Below are positions 23,504 through 31,822 of a stretch of 64,000 nucleotides of DNA, piece after piece; within the stretch, counting starts at the first letter, position 1; every line of letters starts with the position of its first letter. The notes under the pieces were generated by a model. It did no database searches and had not been told where the DNA came from. It saw only the letters and a program-made list of their open reading frames with translations. This DNA comes from JAAXVQ01 sp964604705 (GTDB taxonomy: Bacteria > Oederibacteriota > JAAXVQ01), in assembly GCA_964604705.1 (NCBI GenBank), contig CAZSAP010000003.1, positions 186,001 to 250,000 on the forward strand, written 5' to 3'. The position numbers and the translations under genes were made by a program.

Positions 23504-24367
23504 TTACTTCACCATTTCCGTTCCTATGCCCTGATCCGTGAAAATTTCCAGGAGCAGCGCATGTGAGATTCGTCCATCGATAATATGGGTCTTGCGTACG
23601 CCCCCGAGCAAAGCACGCTCACACGCTCGTACTTTCGGCTGCATGCCGCCTTTGATCACACCGCGGGCAATCATGTCTTCAATATCGGGTACCCGCAGCG
23701 TGGACAAAAGTGTTTTTGCATCTTTGGGGTCGGTTAAAATGCCCGGCACATCCGTGAGCAACACCAATTTATCCGCACCCAAGGCCACGGCTACGGCGGC
23801 CGCCACATCGTCGGCATTAATGTTGTACGTGTTGCCCTCGTTGTCACGCCCAATGGGAGCAATCACCGGAATAAACTGATCGCGATCCAGAGTGTTGATC
23901 ACATCCGGACAGATATGCGTAACCTCGCCTACAAATCCCAGGTCCACCCCGTCGTTCACCAGTTTGCGCGCCGTGATAAGATTGCCCGACTTGCCCGAGA
24001 GGCCCACGGCCGCACCGCCATGCTGGTTCAGCATGGCTACGATTTCCTGGTTGAGCTTGCCGAACAACACCATCTCGGTGATCTCCATGGTCTCGGCATC
24101 GGTCACACGACGCCCGTCCACAAAGGTCACTTCCTTGTTCATTTGCTTCATGGCCTTGGTAATCTCAGGACCCCCGCCGTGCACAATGACCGGCTTCATG
24201 CCCACGTACTTCATCAGCACGATGTCCTGCATGACATCTTGCTTGAGTTGCGGTTCGGTCATGGCCGCGCCGCCGTATTTGATGACCACGGTTTTGCCCG
24301 CAAACGATTTGATGTAGGGCAAGGCTTCGATCAACACTTTGGCTTTTGAAATCATCTCTTCCAACAC
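23504..24367 (-). CDS. argB: Acetylglutamate kinase
   Basis: 287 aa, amino-acid kinase fold; phosphorylates N-acetylglutamate. The phosphate-binding VVIKYGGAAM block, HGGGPEITKAM, and the C-terminal YNINADDVAAAVAVALGADKLVLLTDVPG are all present. The extended N-terminal helix (MLEEMISKAKVLIEALPYIKSF) is of the kind found in arginine-sensitive, hexameric forms, so feedback inhibition is likely (inference). The start is a GTG at 24367 with AGGAG six bases upstream. First gene of the argB-argD-argF operon; argC and argJ are not in the window. Confidence 0.94.
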   Translation of the reverse strand: MLEEMISKAKVLIEALPYIKSFAGKTVVIKYGGAAMTEPQLKQDVMQDIVLMKYVGMKPVIVHGGGPEITKAMKQMNKEVTFVDGRRVTDAETMEITEMVLFGKLNQEIVAMLNQHGGAAVGLSGKSGNLITARKLVNDGVDLGFVGEVTHICPDVINTLDRDQFIPVIAPIGRDNEGNTYNINADDVAAAVAVALGADKLVLLTDVPGILTDPKDAKTLLSTLRVPDIEDMIARGVIKGGMQPKVRACERALLGGVRKTHIIDGRISHALLLEIFTDQGIGTEMVK

Positions 24368-24400
24368 GACTCACTCCTCTTCATTCAAGAACTCCCCCCG

Positions 24401-24425
24401 TCCCCCTCTTTGGTAAAGAGGGGGA
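24401..24425. repeat. Palindromic GC-rich hairpin between hslU and argB
   Basis: An 11-bp perfect stem (TCCCCCTCTTT with AAAGAGGGGGA) has a 3-base loop; outer C-run and G-run flanks extend it from 24392 to 24434. Short elements of this look recur between genes in many genomes as extragenic palindromes. On the minus strand it sits between the hslU stop and the argB start and may end the hslU transcript. Confidence 0.6.
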
Positions 24426-24441
24426 GTGAGGGGGCGTTGAG

Positions 24442-25842
24442 TTATAATATATACCGACTCAAATCCTGGTTCTTCAACAAGTCGCCAATCCGTTCCCGCA
24501 CATACGCCGCGGTCACGGTCACCTTGGTCCCCGGTGCCTCGGAGGCGTCAAAACTCACTTCTTCCAACACCCGTTCCAAAACCGTGTGCAGGCGCCGCGC
24601 TCCAATGTCCTCGGCCAAACGGTTGGCCTGAAACGCCACCTCGGCCATCTCGCGCACCGCATCGTCGCCAAACTCCAAGGTCACCTCTTCTGTGGCCAAG
24701 AGCGCGGTGTACTGTTTGGTCAAGGCCTGGCGCGGTTCGGTCAGGATCCGCACAAAATCATCGGCCGTGAGCGGTTGCAGCTCCGCACGCAAAGGAAAAC
24801 GCCCCTGCAATTCCGGAATCAAGTCCGCGGGTTTGGCCACATGAAACGCGCCGGCGGCGATGAACAAAATGTGATGCGTGCGCACATCCCCGTGCCGGGT
24901 CGTTACCGTCGTGCCTTCCACAATCGGGAGTAAATCTCGCTGCACACCTTCACGCGAGACCTCAGGTCCATGCGAGCGTTCCCGCCCGGCCACTTTGTCC
25001 AATTCATCAATGAACACAATGCCCATGTCTTCCACACGCCGGATGGCCTCAGACTTGATCTCGCCCATGTCCACCAGACGCTGCAACTCTTCCTGTACCA
25101 AGACGCGTCGGGCCTCGGAAACCTTCACACGGCGGGGCGCGTTTCTCGCCCCCATGCCGGGCATTACGTTTTGCACCATATCCTGAAGATTCATCCCAAT
25201 CTCTTCCAGATTGGCTCCGGAAAAAATCTCCACCATGGGCATAGGTGTGTCCTTCACTTCCAACTCCACCATCTCTTCGTCCAACTCGCCATCCGCCAGT
25301 TGTTGGCGGACCTTCGCGCGCGCCTCAACCACCCGGGCCCGCCGCTGCTCCTGCTCGGCTTGCTGTTCGGGTGTGGCATTGGCGGCCGCCGAGGTTCGGC
25401 GCTTGGCCAATGGCGGTACCATTTGATCCGCTATGCGATCCAACGCCAAGCTTTCGGCCTTTTCACGCACGGTGGCAAATCGCTCCTCACGCACCAAGTT
25501 GATGGCCTGGCTCAAAAGGTCGCGAATCATGGATTCAACATCGCGCCCGACATACCCAACTTCGGTGTACTTGGAAGCCTCCACTTTTATAAAGGGCGCC
25601 TTCACCATGGCCGCCAAGCGGCGGGCAATCTCGGTCTTGCCCACGCCGGTGGGGCCAATGAGCAGAATATTCTTCGGCGTCACTTCGTCGCGCAACTGCT
25701 CCGATAAGCGTCGGCGGCGCAGACGATTGCGCAGGGCCACCGCCACCACACGCTTGGCCTCTTTTTGCCCCACAATGTATTTGTCCAGCTCAGCCACAAT
25801 CTGGCGCGGCGTCCATTCCAATTCGCGAATTTCGTTTTTCAT
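24442..25842 (-). CDS. hslU: HslU, ATPase subunit of the HslUV protease
   Basis: 466 aa, AAA+ Clp/Hsp100-family ATPase that unfolds substrates for HslV. Present are the TPRQIVAELDKYIVGQKEAK N-terminus, Walker A GPTGVGKTE, the VGYVGRDVESM pore-loop region, the I-domain (about 110-245, Gln/Arg-rich), Walker B FIDELDKV, and the C-terminal insertion needed to activate HslV. I start it at the ATG at 25842, overlapping the hslV stop by ATGA, with GGTGGAAG upstream; translational coupling with hslV is implied. A longer frame to 25899 would run deep into hslV. Confidence 0.95.
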   Translation of the reverse strand: MKNEIRELEWTPRQIVAELDKYIVGQKEAKRVVAVALRNRLRRRRLSEQLRDEVTPKNILLIGPTGVGKTEIARRLAAMVKAPFIKVEASKYTEVGYVGRDVESMIRDLLSQAINLVREERFATVREKAESLALDRIADQMVPPLAKRRTSAAANATPEQQAEQEQRRARVVEARAKVRQQLADGELDEEMVELEVKDTPMPMVEIFSGANLEEIGMNLQDMVQNVMPGMGARNAPRRVKVSEARRVLVQEELQRLVDMGEIKSEAIRRVEDMGIVFIDELDKVAGRERSHGPEVSREGVQRDLLPIVEGTTVTTRHGDVRTHHILFIAAGAFHVAKPADLIPELQGRFPLRAELQPLTADDFVRILTEPRQALTKQYTALLATEEVTLEFGDDAVREMAEVAFQANRLAEDIGARRLHTVLERVLEEVSFDASEAPGTKVTVTAAYVRERIGDLLKNQDLSRYIL

Positions 25843-26381
25843 AACACTTCCACCGTAATCTCGCGGTTGGTGTAGATGCATACGTCCGCGGCCAAGCACA
25901 GCGCCTCCCGGGCAATGTCGGGTGCGGTCATGTCCGTATGCGCCAGCAAGGCGCGCCCGGCGGTAAGCGCGTATCCGCCGCCGGAACCAATGGCGGCCAC
26001 GGCGTCGTCGGGTTCAATCACTTCCCCGGACCCGCTCACGATCAACGTGGTTTGCTTATCGGCGACGAGCAACAAGGCCTCCAGCCGGCGCAACACACGA
26101 TCCGTGCGCCAATCCTTGGCCAATTCCACGGCCGCACGCACCAGGCTCCCGTGATATTCGTCCAACTTTGACTCAAACCGTTCAAACAGCGTAAAGGCAT
26201 CCGCGGCCGAACCCGCAAATCCGGCCAAAACCGTACCTGAACTAAGCCGGCGAATCTTGTTGGCCTGGCGCTTCATTTTGATTTCCCCCACAGTCACTTG
26301 CCCGTCTCCGGCCAGAGCAACCTGCTGCCCGCGGCGGACGGCCACAATGGTGGTGGCATGTACCGGCTGTAATGGTTGCAC
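25839..26381 (-). CDS. hslV: HslV, threonine protease subunit of HslUV
   Basis: 180 aa, proteasome-beta-like peptidase. The catalytic threonine is the first of TTIVAVRRG, following a 9-residue leader (M-QPLQPVHA) that must be removed. The KMKRQANKIRRL, GFAGSAADAFTLFE and GSGGGYALTAGRAL blocks are family-typical. I choose the GTG at 26381 because AAGGAG lies 9 bases before it; the next upstream in-frame start (TTG, 26423) has no such site. HslV in many bacteria has only Met before the Thr, so this leader is on the long side. It precedes hslU with a 4-base overlap. Confidence 0.94.
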   Translation of the reverse strand: MQPLQPVHATTIVAVRRGQQVALAGDGQVTVGEIKMKRQANKIRRLSSGTVLAGFAGSAADAFTLFERFESKLDEYHGSLVRAAVELAKDWRTDRVLRRLEALLLVADKQTTLIVSGSGEVIEPDDAVAAIGSGGGYALTAGRALLAHTDMTAPDIAREALCLAADVCIYTNREITVEVL

Positions 26382-26475
26382 CTTCCCACACTCCTTAGCG
26401 TGAACCTCTAAAAAGAATAGCAACCCGTAGGTTGCTGTGACGTGTGTTCAAACACCCGGCCTGCGCAACGCGCGT

Positions 26476-27336
26476 TTAGGCGCGAGGGTGTGCTTTGCGG
26501 TACGCGTCTTTCAACTTCTCTGTGGTCACATGGGTGTAGATCTGCGTGGTTTTTAAATCCGCATGTCCCAGCAACTCCTGCACCGAGCGCAAGTCCGCGC
26601 CGTTGTTCAACAAGTGCGTGGCAAACGAATGGCGCAACGCGTGCGGCGAGACACCCCGCTGTTCACCCACTTGGCGAATGTACTTTTCCATGATCCGTTC
26701 CACGCTGCGCGGCGTGATGGGTTTCCCCTGCGCATTGCGAAACACCTCGCCCGTAACCGGGCCGAGCGCCCGCAAGTAGGCTTGCAACGCCCGGATGGCC
26801 GGTTCGCCCAAAGGGACAATGCGTTCCTTCCGTCGTTTGCCCATCACGCGCACCAAGCCCGAAGCAAAATCCACATCCAACCGTTTCATGGACGTCAGCT
26901 CCGAAAGCCGTATGCCCGTTGAATAGAACGTTTCCAAAATCGCCCGATCGCGCAAACCGGACAACGTGTCCGCCGGCGGAGCCTGGAGCAACGCCACCAC
27001 CGCCTCGGGATCCAAAAACATAGGCAGATGGCGTTCGCCTTTCGGCGTATGTACCCCGGACACGGGATTGGCCTGGGTGATGTAGCCCATGCGACGTGCG
27101 TACCTGTAAAACGCCCGGAGGCTGGCCAGCTTGCGGGCAATGGTCAGACGCGCCGCAGCGCGCTCACGCACATGGGCCAAGAACGCCCGAATCGTCCGAT
27201 ACGTCACCCCCCAGGGAAACGCCTCGGCGGCAAACGCACGAAACTCCTGCAAATCCCGGCCGTACGCCTTAATCGTATGCGGCGAGGCATTGCGTGCGGA
27301 CTGCAGGTATTCCATAAATTCTCGAATGGGGTCCAA
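26476..27336 (-). CDS. xerC: Tyrosine recombinase XerC
   Basis: 286 aa. Site-specific recombinase for chromosome dimer resolution at dif. The N-terminal SAM-like domain (1-90) is followed by the catalytic domain with R143, K167, H232, R235, H258 and nucleophile Y267 (SPHALRHSFATHLLNNGADLRSVQ and QIYTHV regions). The start is a TTG at 27336, 8 bases after the preceding gene; GGAG of that gene's end serves as a ribosome site at 11 bases. The xerC-hslV-hslU order after topA is a well known conserved arrangement (codV-codW-codX in Bacillus), which supports XerC over an integrase. Confidence 0.92.
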   Translation of the reverse strand: MDPIREFMEYLQSARNASPHTIKAYGRDLQEFRAFAAEAFPWGVTYRTIRAFLAHVRERAAARLTIARKLASLRAFYRYARRMGYITQANPVSGVHTPKGERHLPMFLDPEAVVALLQAPPADTLSGLRDRAILETFYSTGIRLSELTSMKRLDVDFASGLVRVMGKRRKERIVPLGEPAIRALQAYLRALGPVTGEVFRNAQGKPITPRSVERIMEKYIRQVGEQRGVSPHALRHSFATHLLNNGADLRSVQELLGHADLKTTQIYTHVTTEKLKDAYRKAHPRA

Positions 27337-27344
27337 TGCGGCGC

Positions 27345-28505
27345 TTACTCCGTGTACACTTTTTCCAATAACCGCGAGAACTCATAGAGGAATTTAATAA
27401 TCGTAAAGTTCCCCTGATACGCTTTCCGGCTGCTGGCGATCTTATCGGAGAGACTCTTCAACCCCTGTTCAAAAACCGGCTTGCTCAGGGTGCGACGCAT
27501 GGTGCGCAACCAAAGCGAAGCCAACTCGTTCATGGCCGTGACAAATTCCTGATCCCGCACGGTGGCCGGCCGACACTTCTTGGCCTTCAACAAACGCTCA
27601 AAATTGATCAAGCCCGCAGCCATGGGCACTCCGTCTTCACGCTCGCGCACGTTTTGAAACAATTCCGGATACTTTTCAGTCATGGTATCCAACGTCGAGG
27701 CAAACAAGGTCTCGGTTTGCGGAGCATCGATTTGATTCGCACACGCCGCGGCCATCAGGCGGAAAAGATCTTCGTAAATCGCGGCCAAACACAAATCCAA
27801 AATTTCCGAGGTAAACTCCGCCTTGTCGTCTTCCAAACAGGTGGCGTCTTCTGGTACCGGAGCCTCGACGCCCGTCTCGACCACCGACGTTTGCGCGGAA
27901 TCTGCGTGCAGTCCCTCTTCACCCACGGACTCGTACACATTGATCTCATCGTTTTCTCCGGAAAGCTCCACCAGTTGTTCCACCAGCTTGAGCGGCAACT
28001 CCATTTGTTCCGGAGTGGCTTCGACGGAAAAATATCCTTCCCGCGGCTGTCCCTGAAAAAACGTCAGGTAATTCAATCCATCCTTCAGCTTAAGCTCCAG
28101 GTACCCGGTAAAACGCTTCCGGGCAAACAGCGAGAGCAACTGCTGAAAATTAATCAACTTGGTTTTCAGGCGCCCGTGCGTGGGCTCGAAAATAAACGTT
28201 CCCAACATGACAATCATGAGCATCTTGGAAATTTCGTAAAAATTCAAAACCCCGTCGCGATGATTGCGCATTTTTTCCAACGCTTCGCTGACGGTCAGAA
28301 TTTCGCGTCCCGAGGGTGTGAAGCGACCCGCCTTTACGGGTTTTCCGCCCAGCAAGAAAATAATGTCCTGCCCGTCCGGATAGCGCACGTCCAAGAAACT
28401 GGCCACGCGGCTCTGCCCTTCGGCGAGGATTTTCTCCAGCTTCACCGAGTGCAAGGACATGTTTTCCAAAACCGTTCGGAAACTCGGCAAGGTCAAATAA
28501 TTCAT
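27345..28505 (-). CDS. Unknown protein with DUF4388/PATAN-like N-terminal region
   Basis: 386 aa, no signal peptide or membrane segment. The N-terminal 170 residues have two stretches resembling the beta-rich DUF4388/PATAN fold (FLLGGKPVKAGRFTPSGREIL and GYLELKLKDGLNYLTFFQGQPREGYFS), a domain linked to signalling and response regulators. A Glu-rich linker (near 185-230) leads to a helical C-terminal domain (235-386). ATG at 28505 overlaps the topA stop by ATGA, with GGAGAGGAG upstream, so it is translationally coupled to topA. In Firmicutes trmFO often occupies this slot; this protein has no FAD motif and is not TrmFO. Role unknown. Confidence 0.55.
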   Translation of the reverse strand: MNYLTLPSFRTVLENMSLHSVKLEKILAEGQSRVASFLDVRYPDGQDIIFLLGGKPVKAGRFTPSGREILTVSEALEKMRNHRDGVLNFYEISKMLMIVMLGTFIFEPTHGRLKTKLINFQQLLSLFARKRFTGYLELKLKDGLNYLTFFQGQPREGYFSVEATPEQMELPLKLVEQLVELSGENDEINVYESVGEEGLHADSAQTSVVETGVEAPVPEDATCLEDDKAEFTSEILDLCLAAIYEDLFRLMAAACANQIDAPQTETLFASTLDTMTEKYPELFQNVREREDGVPMAAGLINFERLLKAKKCRPATVRDQEFVTAMNELASLWLRTMRRTLSKPVFEQGLKSLSDKIASSRKAYQGNFTIIKFLYEFSRLLEKVYTE

Positions 28506-30814
28506 GCTTTCGGCTCCTCTCCGGAATCCAATTCCTGCACCGACCGTGAATACCCGCACCCTTCTTTGGGACAGAGAATCTGTTCACCCAACTTCTTGGA
28601 CTGCTTATGCACCAAGTAAGGATGCGCGCATTTGGGACAGGCCTCGGCCAACGGTTTATCCCAAGAACTAAACTGGCACTGCGGATAGCGGCTGCATCCG
28701 TAAAACATGCGTCCGCGTTTGCTGCGACGCTCGATGACTTGTCCCGTGCACCCCGGAATGGGGCACGGCATGCCGATTTCCTTGTTAATCGGTTTGGTGG
28801 ACTTGCATTCGGGATACCCGCTGCACGCCAAAAATTTCCCAAACCGTCCGTACTTAATGACCATGGGTTTGCCGCAACGTTCGCACGCCTCTTCCACAGT
28901 CTCTTCCTGCATGATGCCGATGGTGCCGTCGGCTTCCACCTTCATGCGCTTGGTGTTGCGGCAGGTGGGGTAGTTGGAGCAGGCGATGAACTTTCCATGC
29001 CGCCCCCACTTCACCGTCATTTTCGCACCGCACTTCTCGCAGACTTGTTCCAACTCCACTTCGACGTCGGCCTTCACGTCGTGCATTTCATCTTTGGCTT
29101 TTTCCAACTCCAGCTGGAACGGGGTGTAGAACTCACGCAAAACCGCGACCCACTCGGTCTTGCCTTCTTCCACTTCATCCAATCCGTTCTCCATCTTGGC
29201 CGTGAACTCCACGTTCAAGATGTTAGGGAAATGCAGGACCAACAGGTCGTTGATCATGGTGCCCAACTCGGTGGGATAAAAACGGTTCTCCCGCCGTTCA
29301 ATGTACATGCGCCCTAAAATCGTGCTGATGATCGGAGCGTAGGTACTCGGACGCCCGATGTTTTCTTCTTCCAGCGCCTTCACCAGCGTCGCATCGTTGT
29401 AACGGGGCGGAGGCTGGGTAAATTTCTGTTCCGGACGCAAAGCCTCCAACGCCAAGCGTTGTTGCTCCTCCAACGGCGGCAACAAACGGCCATCGTCCTC
29501 ACCGGTTTCGGATTCTTTCCCCTCTTCCTTGCTCTCGGTGTAGATGGTGGTGAACCCCTTGAACTTCACCGTCGAGCCGTTGGCCCGCAAGGTGTAGTTT
29601 TCAGCCTGAATGTCCACGGCGACGGCATCCATCACGGCCGGTGTCATCTGGGAGGCGAGGAACCGTTGCCAGATCAAGCGGTACAATTTGAGCTGATCCG
29701 GCGTGAGGTATTTTTTCAAGGCTTCCGGCGACTTGTCCGCTGTGATGTACGACGGACGAATCGCTTCGTGCGCGTCCTGCGTGATCTTCTTGCTCTTGTA
29801 CTTGGGCGGCACCGGCGGCACATACTCGGCCCCGTAGGTGGCTTGAATCAATTCGCGCGCCTGATTTTGGGCATCCTCGTTGACACGTACCGAATCGGTA
29901 CGCATGTAGGTAATGAGCCCCGAGGGCCCTTCGTCGCCGACTTCCACACCTTCGTACAGCTGCTGCGCCACCATCATGGTCTTTTTGCCGGTAAAGTGCA
30001 GCTTGGTGGCCGCTTCCTGTTGCAGCTTGCTGGTAATAAACGGCGGCGCCGGATATCGCCGCTGTTCCTTCTTCTCTACGCGCGAAACGACATAGGCGGC
30101 CTGACGCAACACGGCCAAGACTTCTTCGGCCGCAGGTTGGTTGCCGATCTCGAGTTTCTCTCCGTTTACGTGCGAGACCGTGGCGCGTACCTTTTGCTGC
30201 GCGTCGGTCAACAGGTCCACTTCGATTTTCCAATACTCTACGGGCACAAACGCCTCAATCTGGCGTTCCCGATCCACCACCAAACGTACGGCCACCGACT
30301 GTACCCGACCCGCTGAAAGGCCCTTACGTACTTTGCTCCAAAGCAAGGGCGAGAGTGAATACCCTACAATGCGATCCAAGATACGCCGGGCCTGCTGGGC
30401 ATCCACCATGCGTTGATCGATTTCCAATGGATTCTCAATGGCCGCAGCCACGGCTTTTTGGGTAATTTCATTAAACATGACGCGGTAAATCGGATTCTTT
30501 TTCTTCCCGTTTTCCAACTCATGCTTCAAGTGCCAGGCAATCGCCTCTCCCTCACGGTCAGGATCAGGCGCCAAAAACACGGCCTTAATATCCTTGTGTG
30601 CGGCCTGTTTTTTTAATTCCTTTAAAATCTTGGAACGCGAACGAATGGTAATGTAGTGGGGTTCAAAGTTGTTTTCCAGATCCACACCCAACTTGCTCTT
30701 GGGCAGATCCCGCACATGACCCAAAGACGCTTCTACCACGTAATTCTTCCCGAGGTATTTTTTTATGGTCTTGGCCTTGGCCGGTGACTCGACAATGACT
30801 AGATATTTCGACAT
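28502..30814 (-). CDS. topA: DNA topoisomerase I
   Basis: 770 aa type IA topoisomerase relaxing negative supercoils. The Toprim domain spans 3-115 with E9 and the DPDREGE motif (84-90). The catalytic tyrosine is Y303 in SGLITYMRTDSVR. The C-terminus (about 590-770) carries four zinc-ribbon modules: CEKCGAKM ... CSNYPTC, CERCGKPM ... CSGYPEC, CPIPGCTG ... CSRYPQC, and CPKCAHPY ... CPKEGC. GGGAG sits 9 bases before the ATG, with a good promoter at 30846-30875. First gene of the topA-unknown-xerC-hslV-hslU cluster. Confidence 0.96.
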   Translation of the reverse strand: MSKYLVIVESPAKAKTIKKYLGKNYVVEASLGHVRDLPKSKLGVDLENNFEPHYITIRSRSKILKELKKQAAHKDIKAVFLAPDPDREGEAIAWHLKHELENGKKKNPIYRVMFNEITQKAVAAAIENPLEIDQRMVDAQQARRILDRIVGYSLSPLLWSKVRKGLSAGRVQSVAVRLVVDRERQIEAFVPVEYWKIEVDLLTDAQQKVRATVSHVNGEKLEIGNQPAAEEVLAVLRQAAYVVSRVEKKEQRRYPAPPFITSKLQQEAATKLHFTGKKTMMVAQQLYEGVEVGDEGPSGLITYMRTDSVRVNEDAQNQARELIQATYGAEYVPPVPPKYKSKKITQDAHEAIRPSYITADKSPEALKKYLTPDQLKLYRLIWQRFLASQMTPAVMDAVAVDIQAENYTLRANGSTVKFKGFTTIYTESKEEGKESETGEDDGRLLPPLEEQQRLALEALRPEQKFTQPPPRYNDATLVKALEEENIGRPSTYAPIISTILGRMYIERRENRFYPTELGTMINDLLVLHFPNILNVEFTAKMENGLDEVEEGKTEWVAVLREFYTPFQLELEKAKDEMHDVKADVEVELEQVCEKCGAKMTVKWGRHGKFIACSNYPTCRNTKRMKVEADGTIGIMQEETVEEACERCGKPMVIKYGRFGKFLACSGYPECKSTKPINKEIGMPCPIPGCTGQVIERRSKRGRMFYGCSRYPQCQFSSWDKPLAEACPKCAHPYLVHKQSKKLGEQILCPKEGCGYSRSVQELDSGEEPKA

Positions 30815-30845
30815 TCCCGGTAAACTCCCTCTACGAAAATGTTAT

Positions 30846-30875
30846 ATTTTAAGCATAGCTCTTAAGCAAAGTCAA
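30846..30875 (-). promoter_or_regulatory. Promoter of topA
   Basis: Minus strand: TTGACT (30875-30870), 18-base spacer, TAAAAT (30851-30846), 32 bases before the ATG. Each box has five of six consensus bases. Confidence 0.55.
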
Positions 30876-30902
30876 CAAAAGGCTTGCAAATACCCGAGCC
30901 CT

Positions 30903-30922
30903 TATTTTTTGGCCAAAAAATA
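30903..30922. promoter_or_regulatory. Perfect 20-base palindrome upstream of topA
   Basis: TATTTTTTGGCCAAAAAATA reads the same on both strands. It lies about 28 bases upstream of the topA -35 box. It may be an operator or an AT-rich upstream element. No other known site class is recognised. Confidence 0.4.
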
Positions 30923-31025
30923 CGCGCGTTCTGTTTTGGGGATATTTTGTAAGATTCTTGTCTTTTAATATATGTAGCGAGTACTTTAAGGCTCTGCTTC
31001 GTGAACAGTTGACTTAAGAAAAGGA

Positions 31026-31793
31026 CTAAAATGGTAACAACAAATATACAGCCGTGCGTCCGTAGCGCTGCGAACACTCTTGAATCTCGCCGGGGTTCAG
31101 AAATTGGGAGAAAGCCGTATCCCACACCAGGTCAAAACCCCAGCCCCAGGGATGACGATACGAGGCTTGAAGCGCGCCCCGCCATTGCGTACCCCTACCG
31201 GCTGCATCAAAATGCTGGACCGCCGGATACGTAGGGTTGCTCAACCCGGTATTTTGATAGTGTTCGACATATGCATACGGCGACCAGGTGCCGGTGGTTG
31301 AGAGCTCAAACCCCATCCAATGCAAAAAGGCGTATCGTACAAACACATCGGCCGTGCGGATGCGCGTCTGCATGTAGACAAACAAATCGTCCCCTCGATA
31401 GTGACGAAAAGCCCGATCCGAGTAGCCTAAGCCGGCCGCGATTCCGTTCCAGACCTCGTAGCTTCCGCGCAGTTCCCAAGCTTGGCGCCGTCCCCAGAAA
31501 AACGGATCCAAAACCGTATCTTCAAAATTGGTGCCACGCCACGCGCCACCGACATTCCAATCGGCCCAGCCCGCGGTCACGGTTCCCAGCCAAGGTCCCT
31601 CTGTGTAACGGACCGCACAGGTGCCAACGATCTGCTGTTCTTGTGTCAGAAGATAATAACCTTGGCCATCGCGCACATAGGTCTGCTCCTGGACAAACTC
31701 GAAACCCGGCCCGGCTTCCACCCCGGCCCACACACTCGGAACCACGGCGAGCAACAGGAACATCCACGAATAAGAAAATTTCCACCGACGCAT
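31026..31793 (-). CDS. Predicted outer-membrane beta-barrel protein (tandem paralogue 2)
   Basis: 255 aa with a signal peptide at about 1-23 (MRRWKFSYSWMFLLLAVVPSVWA). The mature part is rich in aromatic, alternating beta-strands (GPWLGTVTAGWADWNVGGAW, DVFVRYAFLHWMGFELSTTG) and ends YLLLPF with a terminal Phe, as outer-membrane barrels do. The neighbouring protein (31823-32593) has the same layout: the same early QxYxRDxxGxxLLT pattern, W-x-G-T, GYxxR and a WxxxFxNP tail segment. The ATG at 31793 is chosen for its signal peptide; a longer frame to 31940 would overlap the upstream gene. Cargo or substrate unknown. Confidence 0.65.
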   Translation of the reverse strand: MRRWKFSYSWMFLLLAVVPSVWAGVEAGPGFEFVQEQTYVRDGQGYYLLTQEQQIVGTCAVRYTEGPWLGTVTAGWADWNVGGAWRGTNFEDTVLDPFFWGRRQAWELRGSYEVWNGIAAGLGYSDRAFRHYRGDDLFVYMQTRIRTADVFVRYAFLHWMGFELSTTGTWSPYAYVEHYQNTGLSNPTYPAVQHFDAAGRGTQWRGALQASYRHPWGWGFDLVWDTAFSQFLNPGEIQECSQRYGRTAVYLLLPF

Positions 31794-31822
31794 TGATGAT
31801 CCTTTCGAGTTCAAGCGCACAT

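Noticed and set aside
24970..25707. Long plus-strand frame opposite hslU
   Set aside because: Shadow of hslU, which has full conserved motifs; His/Leu-rich antisense composition.
26476..27336. Phage or integron integrase
   Set aside because: The tyrosine recombinase has XerC length and lies in the conserved topA-xerC-hslVU context.
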